Assembly: GCF_900119485.1 (NCBI RefSeq)
Contig: NZ_FPJZ01000001.1
Span: forward strand, 223,099-287,098
Source of the DNA: Thermoactinomyces sp. DSM 45891
GTDB taxonomy: Bacteria > Bacillota > Bacilli > Thermoactinomycetales > Thermoactinomycetaceae
Length of the DNA stretch: 64,000 nt
Reading direction: 5' to 3'
Position numbers and translations under genes: made by a program. Each line of letters starts with the position of its first letter. Within the stretch, counting starts at the first letter, position 1. Under the pieces are notes generated by a model that was not told the DNA's origin, searched no databases, and worked only from the letters and a program-made list of their open reading frames with translations. This document shows, one piece after another, positions 55,190 to 64,000 of the stretch.

Positions 55190-57226
55190 TTATACAATCA
55201 ATCCGACAGCAAGGTCGATCAGCTTAATCCCGATAAATGGGGCGATCACGCCACCTAAGCCGTATATGAGTAAATTACGACGTAACAGCGCAGCAGCAGG
55301 CATCGGTTTATACGCAATTCCCTTCATCGCTAGAGGGATAAGCAAGGGAATGATAATCGCATTAAAAATCAAGGCAGATAAAATGGCACTCGTAGGCGAA
55401 TTCAGATTCATGAAGTTTAATGCTTCCATCTGTGGAATCGCCACGGTAAACATAGCAGGTAATATCGCAAAGTATTTGGCAATATCGTTGGCAATACTGA
55501 ACGTTGTTAACGCTCCACGGGTCATCAATAGCTGTTTACCAATAGAAACGACTTCGATAATTTTCGTAGGATCAGAGTCCAAATCTACCATATTGGCCGC
55601 TTCTTTCGCCGCAATGGTTCCACTATTCATCGCTAATCCTACATCTGCCTGTGCTAGAGCAGGTGCATCGTTCGTACCGTCACCTGTCATGGCTACCAAT
55701 TTCCCTTGTGCTTGTTCATCACGAATCACTCGAATTTTATCTTCCGGTGTACTTTCTGCAATAAAGTCGTCTACCCCTGCTTCTTTGGCAATCGTTGCCG
55801 CAGTTAATGGGTTGTCCCCTGTACACATGATGGTTTTAATCCCCATCTTGCGTAACTCGTCAAATCGCTCTTTCATCCCCGGTTTCACGGTATCTTTCAA
55901 GTAGATAAGCCCAACAATATTGCTCCCGACCGAAACGGCAAGGGGGGTACCACCCAGTCCAGCAATCTGATCGCTTTTTTCTTTTAGATCAGCTGGAACT
56001 TCTCCGCCTAATTCCTGAACATATTTCTGGATTGAATCAACGGCACCTTTGCGGTATATAGCACCATTTACATCCATCCCACTCATTCGGGTTTCCGCCG
56101 TGAATGGAATAAATTCTGCTTGCTCGTAAGGAGCAGGATCTACTGCGAAACCTTGATTTTTAGCTAATTCAAGGACAGAACGTCCCTCTGGAGTCTCATC
56201 CTTTAAGGAGGAGAGTACCGCCGCTCCTCTTGCTTCTGACTCTGTAGCAGAGCCAACTGGAGTAAACTGCGCGGCCATCCGGTTTCCGAAGGTGATGGTT
56301 CCTGTTTTATCGAGAATCATGGTGTTAATATCACCCGCCGCCTCGACCGCTTTTCCTGACATAGCGAGAACGTTAAATCGAGTTACACGATCCATTCCCG
56401 CAATCCCAATCGCTGAGAGAAGCCCACCAATCGTGGTGGGGATCAAACAGACGAGCAAGGCAATCAATGTGGCAACCTGTAAGGTAACACCTACATAACC
56501 AGCAATCGGTAATAAGGTAACGACGACTATGAGAAAGATTAACGTCAAGGTAATCAACAACGTGTTCAAGGCGAGTTCATTTGGTGTTTTTTGACGAGAC
56601 GCCCCTTCGACTAAGGAAATCATCTTATCAAGGAATGATTCGCCTGGATCAGCTGTAATTCGTACCGTGATGGAGTCACTCACTACCTTGGTTCCGCCTG
56701 TGACAGAGCTAAAGTCACCACCTGCTTCTTTAATTACAGGGGCTGATTCGCCTGTAATCGCGGATTCATCAATCGAAGCTAACCCCTCCATGATCTCCCC
56801 ATCTCCGGGAACCAAATCCCCTGTTTCAACTACTACCACATCGCCTTTTCGTAATACAGTAGATGAAACCTTCTCGACTTCACCTTTCTCATTCAGCCGT
56901 TTCGCTACAGTATCTGCCTTGGTTTTTTTCAGGGAATCTGCTTGTGCTTTCCCTCTACCTTCAGCAAGTGCTTCTGCAAAGTTGGCAAATAAAATCGTGA
57001 AGAATAGAATGACAAACACCGCAATGGTGTAGCCCATCTGATTTTGTACTCCAAAATAATCGGGCATCAGTAGCATCAACAGAGTAATGAATGTCCCTAC
57101 TTCTACCACAAACATAACGGGATTTCGCATCATGATAAATGGATTCAATTTTTTAAAGCTATCTCGTAACGCTTGACGAACAATCGGTCCTTGAAACATC
57201 GATTGATTTTTCGTTTGCGAATTCAT
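55190..57226 (-). CDS. kdpB: Potassium-transporting P-type ATPase subunit B
   Basis: 678 residues. The phosphorylation motif is [14 protein letters not shown]; the actuator [13 protein letters not shown] and the hinge [16 protein letters not shown] are present. It energises K+ uptake by KdpA. ATG at 57226 ([10 protein letters not shown]) follows AAAGGGAGAG; the frame up to 57271 overlaps kdpA and is not used. Confidence 0.96.
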   Translation of the reverse strand: MNSQTKNQSMFQGPIVRQALRDSFKKLNPFIMMRNPVMFVVEVGTFITLLMLLMPDYFGVQNQMGYTIAVFVILFFTILFANFAEALAEGRGKAQADSLKKTKADTVAKRLNEKGEVEKVSSTVLRKGDVVVVETGDLVPGDGEIMEGLASIDESAITGESAPVIKEAGGDFSSVTGGTKVVSDSITVRITADPGESFLDKMISLVEGASRQKTPNELALNTLLITLTLIFLIVVVTLLPIAGYVGVTLQVATLIALLVCLIPTTIGGLLSAIGIAGMDRVTRFNVLAMSGKAVEAAGDINTMILDKTGTITFGNRMAAQFTPVGSATESEARGAAVLSSLKDETPEGRSVLELAKNQGFAVDPAPYEQAEFIPFTAETRMSGMDVNGAIYRKGAVDSIQKYVQELGGEVPADLKEKSDQIAGLGGTPLAVSVGSNIVGLIYLKDTVKPGMKERFDELRKMGIKTIMCTGDNPLTAATIAKEAGVDDFIAESTPEDKIRVIRDEQAQGKLVAMTGDGTNDAPALAQADVGLAMNSGTIAAKEAANMVDLDSDPTKIIEVVSIGKQLLMTRGALTTFSIANDIAKYFAILPAMFTVAIPQMEALNFMNLNSPTSAILSALIFNAIIIPLLIPLAMKGIAYKPMPAAALLRRNLLIYGLGGVIAPFIGIKLIDLAVGLIV

Positions 57227-57245
57227 TTTGTAATTTCTCTCCCTT

Positions 57246-58931
57246 TTAACGAATAGACAAAAACTCTGCAATCGGACCTAGAACGAGGACGGGGAAAAAG
57301 GTAAGAGCCCCTATGATAAGTACCGTACCGATCAAAATAATCCCGAATGTTGCATTGTCGGTACGGAATGTACCGATCGTCTCAGGTACTGGTTGTTTTT
57401 GTGTTAATGAACCAGCTACAGCTAACAGGGCAATGATCGAAATATAACGTCCGAGTAGCATCACAACCCCGGTAGAGATATTCCAAAAAGGTGTATTATC
57501 TCCCAATCCTTCAAACCCTGAACCGTTATTCGCTCCCGCTGATGTAAACTCATATATCACTTGCGAAATCCCATGGAAGCCTGCGTTACTGATCGCATCT
57601 GTGCCTAAATGAGTCATAAAGGCAATGGCAGATGGACCTAAGATAATCAGTGGATGAATGAGTAGTGCAATCACAATCAACTTCATTTCACGTGGTTCGA
57701 TTTTTCGTCCTAAAAATTCGGGTGTACGACCTACCATGAGTCCCGCTAGGAAAACCGCCAGAATCGCGTACATCAACAGATTAACAAAGCCAACACCTTC
57801 TCCGCCAAACACATTGTTTAGCATCATCAATCCAAATGGAACGAGGCTACCTATAGGCGTAAGCGTATCATGCATATTATTAACCGTACCTGTGGTGGCC
57901 GCAGTGGTTAATGCAGTAAAGAAGCTGGAAAGCGGTATCCCAAACCGTACTTCTTTTCCTTCCATACTCCCTTGAGTCGAGGAAAATCCTTCATTATTCA
58001 GTGCAGGGTTCCCTGCTTGTTCAGCACAATAAATCACAGTAAGCATAACGAGAAAGATGGCTAACATGGTTCCAAATAATACCCAACCCTGCTTCCGGTT
58101 CTTCACCATCAAGCCATAGGTAATAGGTAGAGCGGCAGGAATACACCACATGGCCAAGATGTGAAGAATGTTGGTAACGGCATTTGGATTCTCAAACGGA
58201 TGAGCCGCATTAACTCCAAAAAATCCTCCACCATTGGTCCCAATATGCTTGATCGATTCCAGAGAAGCTACGGGCCCCATGGCAATGATCTGCACTTTTC
58301 CTTCAAGTGTCGTAACCGATGTACTTGCATCCAATGTTTGTGGTACACCGAATGCGACGAGAAACAACGTCACGATCACGGCAAGCGGAAGTAGCACACG
58401 AACATTGGCCCTAATGTAGTCTTGATAAAAATTACCGATGGTTTTCCCTTTACTTGATAAGGCCCTAATCACGGCAATCGCTACAGCTAAGCCCGTTGAA
58501 GCAGAGGTAAACATCATCATCGTTACGAAAATCATTTGCGTTAAGATCGTAAGACCTGTCTCTCCGCTATAATGTTGCAAGTTGGTATTCGTCATGAAAC
58601 TAACTGCTGTATTAAAGGAGAGCATCGGCTCCATATTGGCAATCTTACCCGGATTCAGCGGTAAGAAAGTTTGTACTCGTAATATCAGATAGGAAATCAC
58701 TAATAGAGCAGCATTCGCAAAGAGTAAGGCAAGTGAATACTTTTTCCAACCCGTTTCTTCCAGATTCTTAATCCCTGCCACTCGATAGATGAATTTTTCA
58801 AAAGGGAAGAAGAATCGATCTAGCTTGGTGTTTTCCCTCGAAAAAGCGAGATGTAAATATTTAGCTAATGGCACTGCAACCACAAATAGTAACATTAAGA
58901 TAAGCAGAAACTGCAAAATAGCATTTCCCAT
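57246..58931 (-). CDS. kdpA: Potassium-transporting ATPase subunit A
   Basis: 561 residues, polytopic. Selectivity-filter-like loops are visible: [51 protein letters not shown] and [16 protein letters not shown]. It forms the K+ binding and entry pathway. The ATG lies 11 bases after GAGGA and 28 bases after kdpF. Confidence 0.96.
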   Translation of the reverse strand: MGNAILQFLLILMLLFVVAVPLAKYLHLAFSRENTKLDRFFFPFEKFIYRVAGIKNLEETGWKKYSLALLFANAALLVISYLILRVQTFLPLNPGKIANMEPMLSFNTAVSFMTNTNLQHYSGETGLTILTQMIFVTMMMFTSASTGLAVAIAVIRALSSKGKTIGNFYQDYIRANVRVLLPLAVIVTLFLVAFGVPQTLDASTSVTTLEGKVQIIAMGPVASLESIKHIGTNGGGFFGVNAAHPFENPNAVTNILHILAMWCIPAALPITYGLMVKNRKQGWVLFGTMLAIFLVMLTVIYCAEQAGNPALNNEGFSSTQGSMEGKEVRFGIPLSSFFTALTTAATTGTVNNMHDTLTPIGSLVPFGLMMLNNVFGGEGVGFVNLLMYAILAVFLAGLMVGRTPEFLGRKIEPREMKLIVIALLIHPLIILGPSAIAFMTHLGTDAISNAGFHGISQVIYEFTSAGANNGSGFEGLGDNTPFWNISTGVVMLLGRYISIIALLAVAGSLTQKQPVPETIGTFRTDNATFGIILIGTVLIIGALTFFPVLVLGPIAEFLSIR

Positions 58932-58959
58932 TGTGCAAAAATCCTCTCATTGGTTATGT

Positions 58960-59040
58960 TTAAAATTTCTCTGGATAAAGGAATGCATAGACCAGATACA
59001 CAAAAATCGCGAGCGTAACAGCACCCATCAGCCAGATCAC
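58960..59040 (-). CDS. kdpF: KdpF small subunit
   Basis: 26 residues, a single membrane helix ending in YLVYAFLYPEKF, the typical KdpF C-terminus. GTG at 59040 is 7 bases after GGAGGAG. It overlaps the stop of the upstream small gene as TAGTG. A longer open frame reaching 59163 is not supported because the upstream 33-codon gene uses another frame with its own ribosome site. KdpF is a lipid-like stabiliser of KdpABC. Confidence 0.88.
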   Translation of the reverse strand: MIWLMGAVTLAIFVYLVYAFLYPEKF

Positions 59041-59141
59041 TATTTTTCTCCTCCACTCTCTATCAGGTGACACCAGTTGATAAATCCGTAAAATAAGGCA
59101 AACGAAATCGCAAGCAACCCGATCATCGCAATATCTAACAC
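59040..59141 (-). CDS. Unnamed 33-residue membrane peptide, first gene of the kdp operon
   Basis: GTG start at 59141, 7 bases after AAGGAGG; 33 residues; stop TAG sharing one base with the kdpF start. The peptide has one hydrophobic helix (IAMIGLLAISFALFYGFINW) and a charged tail after a Trp-Cys-His (WCHLIESGGEK). A strong ribosome site, an uninterrupted frame and tight coupling to kdpF support a real gene. I do not know a described function; a subunit or regulator of Kdp is the obvious hypothesis. Confidence 0.72.
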   Translation of the reverse strand: MLDIAMIGLLAISFALFYGFINWCHLIESGGEK

Positions 59142-59294
59142 GGATACTCCTCCTTGTATACATAAGCTAAACTATCTATCTTCCTAAATTTCCCCAGCCT
59201 TCTAATCCGTGTATTCTCTCAGTCATTTCATATGTCGATAGCTTTCGTACCAACACCAGAATCTTTAGCACCATTGAAATAGTTTTTTTGCACG

Positions 59295-59324
59295 CAAAAA
59301 ACCAACAGGTGGTTATCCTGTTGG
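59295..59324 (-). terminator. Regulatory terminator of the c-di-AMP riboswitch
   Basis: Perfect CCAACAGG (59302-59309) and CCTGTTGG (59317-59324) arms followed by TTTTTTGCG on the minus strand. It lies between the aptamer and the small gene, where ligand binding would stop transcription. Confidence 0.85.
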
Positions 59325-59359
59325 CTCTAATATACCCACAACAAATAACCCCCCTCTCA

Positions 59360-59505
59360 CTACGCTTACGAGGTTAGCTGACGGATTCGGGTGCTGAGAG
59401 TCACCCTACTTATTCAAATCCATATCATTTGAATAAGATTCACCCCATGTGGTTCGCAATCAACCACAGTTGGTTCCCCCGTTCCCATTGGAATTCAGCG
59501 ATTAT
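59360..59505 (-). ncRNA. c-di-AMP riboswitch (ydaO/yuaA class)
   Basis: On the minus strand the conserved blocks appear in order: TCGCTGAATTCC, GGGAACGGGGGAACCAA, GGGGTGAATCTTATTC, TAGGGTGACTCTCAGCACC and GAATCCGTCAGCTAACCTCG. These match the ydaO-yuaA leader known from ktrA and other potassium transporter genes. With the following terminator it forms an OFF switch: high c-di-AMP (high K+) should stop kdp expression. Confidence 0.95.
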
Positions 59506-59536
59506 AGGGAAAAGATGTTTATATGAAATTGAACTA

Positions 59537-59565
59537 ATCTTACTCCCACAGCAAATCTATGTAAA
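59537..59565 (-). promoter_or_regulatory. Candidate sigma-A promoter of the kdp operon
   Basis: On the minus strand TTTACA (59565-59560), 17 bases, TAAGAT (59542-59537). Initiation about 25 bases before the aptamer would result. A second TATAAT at 59598-59593 has no good -35. Confidence 0.45.
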
Positions 59566-59659
59566 GATTCATTTAAGACGAAAAATAGGCACATTATATC
59601 CCCTATTGCTCATATTAACGCTTACAATAAGGTTTTTCTTTATGAATCATCTATTCTCT

Positions 59660-59694
59660 ACTTAAAAGAGCATCCTATCTAGACAGAATGCTCT
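59660..59694 (-). terminator. Terminator after the nucleoside transporter gene
   Basis: AGAGCAT (59667-59673) and ATGCTCT (59688-59694) arms, extended by partly paired CCTATCT/AGACAG, then CTTTTAAG on the minus strand. Confidence 0.65.
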
Positions 59695-59703
59695 TCGTTT
59701 CCC

Positions 59704-60885
59704 TTACAAAAACAATCCAACAATCGTACCCGATAAGATCGACGCTAAGGTAGAGCCATACAACAATTTCAAACCAAACTTCGCAACCTCATCTCCCTTT
59801 TTCTCATTCAATGCCTTAATCGCACCGGTAATAATTCCGATCGAGCTAAAGTTAGCGAAACTGACTAGGAAAACAGAAACGATCCCGACGGTTTTAGCGG
59901 AAAGCTGCTTCGATACATTTTGGAAGTCAAGCATAGCTACAAACTCATTTGTCACCAGTTTCGTTGCCATTACACTACCTGCTCTCACGGCCTCATCGAA
60001 AGGAACTCCCATCAAGAAGGCAATCGGTGCGAAGATATAACCAAGTAGGGTTTGGAACGAAATATGGAAGATAAATGTAAACAAGTAGTTAATGAAGTTG
60101 ATTAAAGCAATGTACCCAAGCAACATCGCGGCCACGATAATCGCCACCTTAAAACCATCCATAATGCTCTCGCTAATGGCTTGAAAGAGATTAACCTTCT
60201 CTGCTGATTGCTCAATCGCTAAATCGTCCTCATCTCCAAGATCGTAAGGATTAATGAGATTGGCGATGATAAGAGCCGAAAAGATATTGATGATAATAGC
60301 CACAACCACATATTTGGGCTCCAACATCGTCATATATGCCCCTACGATTGCAATGCTAACCGCACTCATCGCCGATGTACATAACGTATAAAGACGCCGC
60401 TTAGATACTAACCCGAGTTGCTTCTTAGTGGTAAGAAACACTTCGGATTGTCCCAAGATCGCTGCAGAGACAGCTACATAGTTCTCAAGCTTCCCCATAC
60501 CATTTAACTTACTTAATCCCAGTCCGATCACCCGAATGATAAACGGCAGTATGTGGTAGTGACTTAAAATCCCGATTAATACCGAGATAAAGACAATCGG
60601 CAATAGCACATCAAGAAAAAAAGTAGATGCCCCATTGTTCTCTAACCCGCCAAAAACAAAATCGACCCCACTGATTCCAAGCACGACTAACTTGTGAAAT
60701 GCTTTTGAAACACCGGACACTATGGTAATCCCCACTTCTGTACTTAGCATAAAAAAGGTGAGAATTGCTTCTACGACTAGCATCACGATAATAGGCTTCA
60801 GCTTAATATCTTTCCGATTATGACTGGCTATATAGCCTAATACAAACACCAAAAGTAGACCTGTAAGGAAAAAGACCACATTCAT
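59704..60885 (-). CDS. nupC: NupC-family concentrative nucleoside transporter
   Basis: 393 residues with an N-terminal segment, GVDFVFGG, the CNT core ENYVAVSAAILGQSEVFLTT and a C-terminal FANFSSIGIITGAIKALNEK, the family signature. It imports nucleosides with protons or sodium and would feed deoB-punA-pdp at 31-35 kb. Monocistronic, with its own terminator. Confidence 0.92.
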   Translation of the reverse strand: MNVVFFLTGLLLVFVLGYIASHNRKDIKLKPIIVMLVVEAILTFFMLSTEVGITIVSGVSKAFHKLVVLGISGVDFVFGGLENNGASTFFLDVLLPIVFISVLIGILSHYHILPFIIRVIGLGLSKLNGMGKLENYVAVSAAILGQSEVFLTTKKQLGLVSKRRLYTLCTSAMSAVSIAIVGAYMTMLEPKYVVVAIIINIFSALIIANLINPYDLGDEDDLAIEQSAEKVNLFQAISESIMDGFKVAIIVAAMLLGYIALINFINYLFTFIFHISFQTLLGYIFAPIAFLMGVPFDEAVRAGSVMATKLVTNEFVAMLDFQNVSKQLSAKTVGIVSVFLVSFANFSSIGIITGAIKALNEKKGDEVAKFGLKLLYGSTLASILSGTIVGLFL

Positions 60886-60969
60886 ATTTTCTGTCTCCTG
60901 TTTCGTTGTAATTAGCGTTATTTTTCCAAAGAAAGGGTTGGTTCATACGCTAATTCTTCCGTTTTTGGG

Positions 60970-60999
60970 ACAAAAAGAAAAAACCCTGCATCATCAGGG
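60970..60999 (-). terminator. Terminator after the M20 peptidase gene
   Basis: CCCTG/CAGGG arms (60984-60999) closed by CATCAT-type pairs, then TTTTTTCTTTTTG on the minus strand. Confidence 0.75.
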
Positions 61000-61026
61000 C
61001 TTTTGAATAAAGCGGAACATCTTTTC

Positions 61027-62145
61027 TTACTTAGCACATTCCTGTGCAACTGCTACAAACAACTCAGCGGCTTTGTTAAGCTCTTCTATCGGCATATGCT
61101 CCTCGGTAGTATGTATTTTCTTATATCCTATTCCAAAGTTAACAGTTGGGATACCGTATCCAGCTATCACATTGGCGTCACTACCACCGCCGCTTCCACC
61201 AATTGCTGGGGTACGACCAATCCGTTTCACGGCAGCAACTGCTTTTTGAACCACTAGGTCTTTTTCTGTAAAAGAGAACCCTGGATAAAGGACATTGGCT
61301 TCCACATCAGCTATTGCACCGAAGTCAGCGGCCGCAGACTGGAACCCTTGTACCATTTTCTCTACTTGTTGCTGGAGTTTTTCTGCATTACGGCTCCGAG
61401 CCTCTGCTAGGATTTCCACGTATTCTGTCACGATGTTGGTTGCAGTACCTCCGTGAAAGCTACCGATGTTAGCTGTCGTTTCTTCATCAATTCGCCCAAG
61501 TGGCATACGAGAAATGGCACGGCTGGCCACTTGAATGGCACTAATTCCCGCTTCTGGATTCACCCCCGCATGAGCCGCACGACCATGGATGCGAGCAAGG
61601 ATCTTCACTTGCGATGGTGCACTCACGATGATCTCCCCTACAGGTCCATTGGAATCTAAGGCAAATCCGAAATCGGCTTTTATGTATTGTCTTTCTAAGT
61701 GGCGAGCACCTACTAATCCAGACTCTTCTCCGATCGTAAGCACCAATTGAATCGTACCGTGTGGCACTTTCTGTTCTTGAAGTACACGAATCCCTTCTAA
61801 GATGGCTGCCAATCCGGCTTTATCATCACTACCCAGAATGGTCGTTCCATCGGAATAGATGTGGTCATCCTTGATAATCGGCTTAATCCCTTTGCCTGGA
61901 GTAACGGTATCCATGTGGCAAGTAAAATAAATCGTAGGAGTATCTCCCACAGTCCCGTTTAGGGTCGCAATCAGATTCCCCGCACCATACTTTGTCACAA
62001 CTGCTGATCCATCTTCGACTACATCCAAGCCTAGGTCGGTTAGCTTTTGTTTCAACAGGTCACAAATCGCACGCTCGTCCCCTGTTTCGCTGTCCACTTG
62101 TACAAGTTCAATAAATTCATCAAGTATTCTTTGTTGGTTAATCAT
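61027..62145 (-). CDS. M20-family peptidase, PepT-like (YqjE type)
   Basis: 372 residues. Metal ligands: His in YFTCHMDTVTPGKG, Asp in LGSDDKAGLAAILEG, Glu pair in LTIGEESGLVGARHL, and a C-terminal His in IHTTEEHMPIEEL. The dimerisation domain has HGRAAHAGVNPEAGISAIQV. It likely trims di- or tripeptides in the cytoplasm. ATG at 62145 is 6 bases after AGGAGAGGAAG; a frame to 62190 has no ribosome site. Confidence 0.9.
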   Translation of the reverse strand: MINQQRILDEFIELVQVDSETGDERAICDLLKQKLTDLGLDVVEDGSAVVTKYGAGNLIATLNGTVGDTPTIYFTCHMDTVTPGKGIKPIIKDDHIYSDGTTILGSDDKAGLAAILEGIRVLQEQKVPHGTIQLVLTIGEESGLVGARHLERQYIKADFGFALDSNGPVGEIIVSAPSQVKILARIHGRAAHAGVNPEAGISAIQVASRAISRMPLGRIDEETTANIGSFHGGTATNIVTEYVEILAEARSRNAEKLQQQVEKMVQGFQSAAADFGAIADVEANVLYPGFSFTEKDLVVQKAVAAVKRIGRTPAIGGSGGGSDANVIAGYGIPTVNFGIGYKKIHTTEEHMPIEELNKAAELFVAVAQECAK

Positions 62146-62215
62146 AATGGACTTCCTCTCCTCGTCAAGGGTATGCGTATATTGTAACACCGTTTTCGCA
62201 TTAATACAGAAGGGT

Positions 62216-63235
62216 TCATCTCTTTTTGCTTAAAAATTCTAGAACCTGGTTAAAGGTTTTTTGTCCTGCTGGCGTATTCATTTTAAATTGAAATTCATGT
62301 GCTAACTCACCAAACTCTTTTTTATCAAAGAAAAGAGCATCTACATACACCCCTTTGCTTTGTAATGCGGTGGCTAGTTCTCTTCCTTGATCTTCAAATG
62401 ATTTCGTGTTCCCATCGGTAATAAAGGAGGGTGGGAATTTTTCGGTGACATGGTTTAACACAGCCGCTATTTTTACTTCCGGTAACCCTTCCCAATCTTT
62501 TCTACCCAAGTACGCCCATCCAGTAGTACGTAAAAAGTCTTGTATGTTTTTATTTGTTTCCATCTTAGCCAGATTTGGCATATTATACGGGCCACAAAAT
62601 AGCAACATGCCTTTCATTGTAGTCGGATCTACAATCGCATCCATTTTGTTTAATTTGGCATACTCTTTCGATGTCTGAATGTTAGCGAATTGACTTGATA
62701 TCTGTGCTCCCGCAGAGTCTCCGGCAAAATAGACTCTATTTAGGTTTATGCCATATTTTTTATCATTTTTCTTCATGTACTCATATGCTTCGCCTAGTTG
62801 AAGGACAGGTGTAGGATATCTTCTTTTCGGAGCAAGAGCATAGTTAATATTTACCACAGTATAACCATGGGAAGCCAACTCTATCGCATATCCAGTGATA
62901 TTTGATTTATCCCCTCCCACAAACCCACCACCGTGTACCCAAAAAATAGTAGGAGTTTCCTCTGTACGACTTTTCGGATAGATGATATCTAATTTCCCAT
63001 CTGGAAATTTGGACTGATAATCGATATCTTTCACGATTGTTGTTTTATTTTCAGCTTCTCCATGCACAGCAGATGGAGCGAATACCCCACCTTCAAATGC
63101 TCTTTTAATCAAAAGTGATTTTGGAACGGGGGAAAGGTTCCAATAACTAATTCCGGCAATGGCTAGTCCTATAAGGGTGATGAAAGTGATGATCATTCTT
63201 TTTTTCCATGCTCCTCTAGATTTGGTTGTTTTCAT
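62216..63235 (-). CDS. Alpha/beta hydrolase, esterase/lipase (HSL-like)
   Basis: 339 residues. One N-terminal membrane helix (IITFITLIGLAIAGISYW) anchors it with the domain outside. The oxyanion motif is WVHGGGFVGGDKSN, the nucleophile Ser in FAGDSAGAQISSQ, and a candidate His in LAHEFQFKM. Substrates are probably short-chain esters. ATG follows AGAGAGGTG. Confidence 0.88.
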   Translation of the reverse strand: MKTTKSRGAWKKRMIITFITLIGLAIAGISYWNLSPVPKSLLIKRAFEGGVFAPSAVHGEAENKTTIVKDIDYQSKFPDGKLDIIYPKSRTEETPTIFWVHGGGFVGGDKSNITGYAIELASHGYTVVNINYALAPKRRYPTPVLQLGEAYEYMKKNDKKYGINLNRVYFAGDSAGAQISSQFANIQTSKEYAKLNKMDAIVDPTTMKGMLLFCGPYNMPNLAKMETNKNIQDFLRTTGWAYLGRKDWEGLPEVKIAAVLNHVTEKFPPSFITDGNTKSFEDQGRELATALQSKGVYVDALFFDKKEFGELAHEFQFKMNTPAGQKTFNQVLEFLSKKR

Positions 63236-63303
63236 TTGTATATAACACCTCTCTTTGATTCATGATTTCATCGTCTTAGTAAGAGAGTATAACCCATTTG
63301 TCA

Positions 63304-63354
63304 TAAAAAAATTGAAACTAGCCTGTAAATCGAGAGTCGATTTTACAAGCTAGT
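63304..63354 (-). terminator. Terminator after the second collagen-like gene
   Basis: Long hairpin AACTAGC...GCTAGTT (63316-63354) with nearly continuous pairing through CTTGTAAAATCGA/TCGATTTACAGG, then TCAATTTTTTT on the minus strand. Confidence 0.85.
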
Positions 63355-63376
63355 TCTGTATGAGAATGAAGCGATA

Positions 63377-64000
63377 CTATGTCAATCGATGCACCGACCA
63401 AACTGTGCCTGAAGGCAAGGAAGGATCTCCACCTATATCTAAACTAATAACTAATCCATCTGCGTTATAAAAAATGGAAACCTGATCTCCTGCGTCCAGA
63501 TCAAAGTCACCTACTAATGTAATGGAGGCATTCCCTAGAATCACCCTTACCGTGAGAATCAATAAAATGTTAACATCCAATACAGGGAACAAACCCGAAA
63601 CCAAAGTTGTCGCTGTAGGTGTCGTTCTTTGAATAGCAAAAGCAGGATTAACATTTGCACCAATTTGGGCAGTGATAGTGGCTGTTGTCGTATAACTAAT
63701 CACTGCCTTCATTGAATACCTTCCATCTGTTGGAACTGTATACACTCCGGTGACTGGATTGAAATTACTTCCTGTATAGTAAGGAGTATTTGCTGGCGCT
63801 GTCCAACCAGCCAATATTGTGCTCGCGGCGGTACTCGTACCCGTAGGACGGAAAACAGAGAATCCTTCGATTGCAAGATTAGGACCAGTCGGGCCCGTAT
63901 CTCCTTGTGGGCCGGTTGCTCCTTGTGGGCCGGTTGCTCCTTGTGGACCCGTTGCTCCTTGTGGGCCCGTTACTCCGGTGGCTCCGGTATTTGCGGCTGA
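63377..64000 (-). CDS. Collagen-like protein, C-terminal part (5' end outside window)
   Basis: The frame is open to the window end, so only the last 207 codons are seen. It starts in Gly-X-Y triplets (repeated GATGPQ units) and passes to a beta-rich C-terminal domain with VTGVYTVPTDGRYSMKAVIS and LVGDFDLDAGDQVSIFYN, the C1q/TNF-like trimerisation type seen in BclA-like spore proteins. A TTG at 63814 is internal. It is distinct in sequence from the collagen-like protein at 50.9 kb. Confidence 0.85.
   Translation of the reverse strand, partial: SAANTGATGVTGPQGATGPQGATGPQGATGPQGDTGPTGPNLAIEGFSVFRPTGTSTAASTILAGWTAPANTPYYTGSNFNPVTGVYTVPTDGRYSMKAVISYTTTATITAQIGANVNPAFAIQRTTPTATTLVSGLFPVLDVNILLILTVRVILGNASITLVGDFDLDAGDQVSIFYNADGLVISLDIGGDPSLPSGTVWSVHRLT
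63890..63975. repeat. 18-base tandem repeats coding Gly-X-Y triplets
   Basis: About four to five copies of a unit close to CCACAAGGAGCAACCGGC on the minus strand, with synonymous changes such as ACG/ACC and GGT/GGC. It encodes the collagen stretch and may vary in number between strains. Confidence 0.8.

Noticed and set aside
59041..59163. Longer 67-residue version of KdpF
   Set aside because: The extra N-terminal part is not membrane-like KdpF sequence and overlaps, in another frame, a better-supported 33-codon gene with its own ribosome site.
63890..63975. Regular short repeats that could suggest a CRISPR array
   Set aside because: The units are contiguous 18-mers without spacers, in frame with a collagen-like gene.

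Overview
The window looks like the chromosome of an endospore-forming member of the Bacillales. The evidence is the gene content and order: spmA-spmB, dacB, spoIIAA-spoIIAB-sigF, spoVA genes, spoIIM, dacF, gerW/ytfJ and mciZ sit next to resBCDE, rluB, scpAB, the rib genes, deoB-punA, ald, fur and nudF, much as in Bacillus subtilis but with local losses and insertions. Having the ytfI-ytfJ pair between scpB and dacB fits a lineage outside B. subtilis itself, perhaps Paenibacillaceae or Thermoactinomycetaceae; this is inference. GTG and TTG starts are frequent. Almost everything after 1.4 kb is on the minus strand.

Layout. 0-1.3 kb (+): the end of a flavin monooxygenase gene coupled to a stand-alone RibD-type reductase. 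1.4-16.6 kb (-): a drug/metabolite transporter; resB-resC-resD-resE (cytochrome c maturation plus a redox two-component system, without resA); rluB; dacB-spmA-spmB; ytfI-ytfJ; scpA-scpB; and an FMN-riboswitch-controlled ribE-ribBA-ribH operon without ribD. 16.6-19.9 kb: a large serine hydrolase and heme A synthase ctaA. 20-25.9 kb: a sporulation block (dacF, spoIIAA, spoIIAB, sigF, a polysaccharide deacetylase, spoVAA, spoVAB, spoVAEb, spoVAEa) that lacks spoVAC and spoVAD. 25.9-30.8 kb: a siderophore-iron importer, two divergent units around Fur boxes, inserted between dacF and the nucleoside genes. 30.8-35 kb: deoB, two trimeric purine nucleoside phosphorylases and pdp for nucleoside salvage. 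35-39.6 kb: a YqzK-like protein, ald, fur, spoIIM, an unknown membrane protein, nudF and mciZ.

39.6-49.2 kb is metabolic: a T-box-controlled aromatic amino acid hydroxylase with a long unexplained C-terminus, then a complete trans-4-hydroxy-L-proline catabolic cluster (FadR-type regulator, three-cofactor D-hydroxyproline dehydrogenase, epimerase, deaminase, semialdehyde dehydrogenase). 49.3-53.5 kb holds a secreted M28 peptidase, a collagen-like surface protein, and a short-chain dehydrogenase divergent from a MerR regulator with shared operators.

53.5-59.6 kb is a kdp potassium-uptake operon: c-di-AMP riboswitch, an unlisted 33-residue membrane peptide, kdpF, kdpA, kdpB, kdpC and a short KdpD without kinase domain. 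The rest holds a nucleoside transporter, an M20 peptidase, an esterase and the 3' part of a second collagen-like gene.

Items most worth follow-up: the small gene coupled to kdpF, the second nucleoside phosphorylase with both base-recognition residues changed, the extended MciZ, the hydroxylase C-terminal region, the missing spoVAC/spoVAD, and two palindromes with identical arms 26 kb apart.
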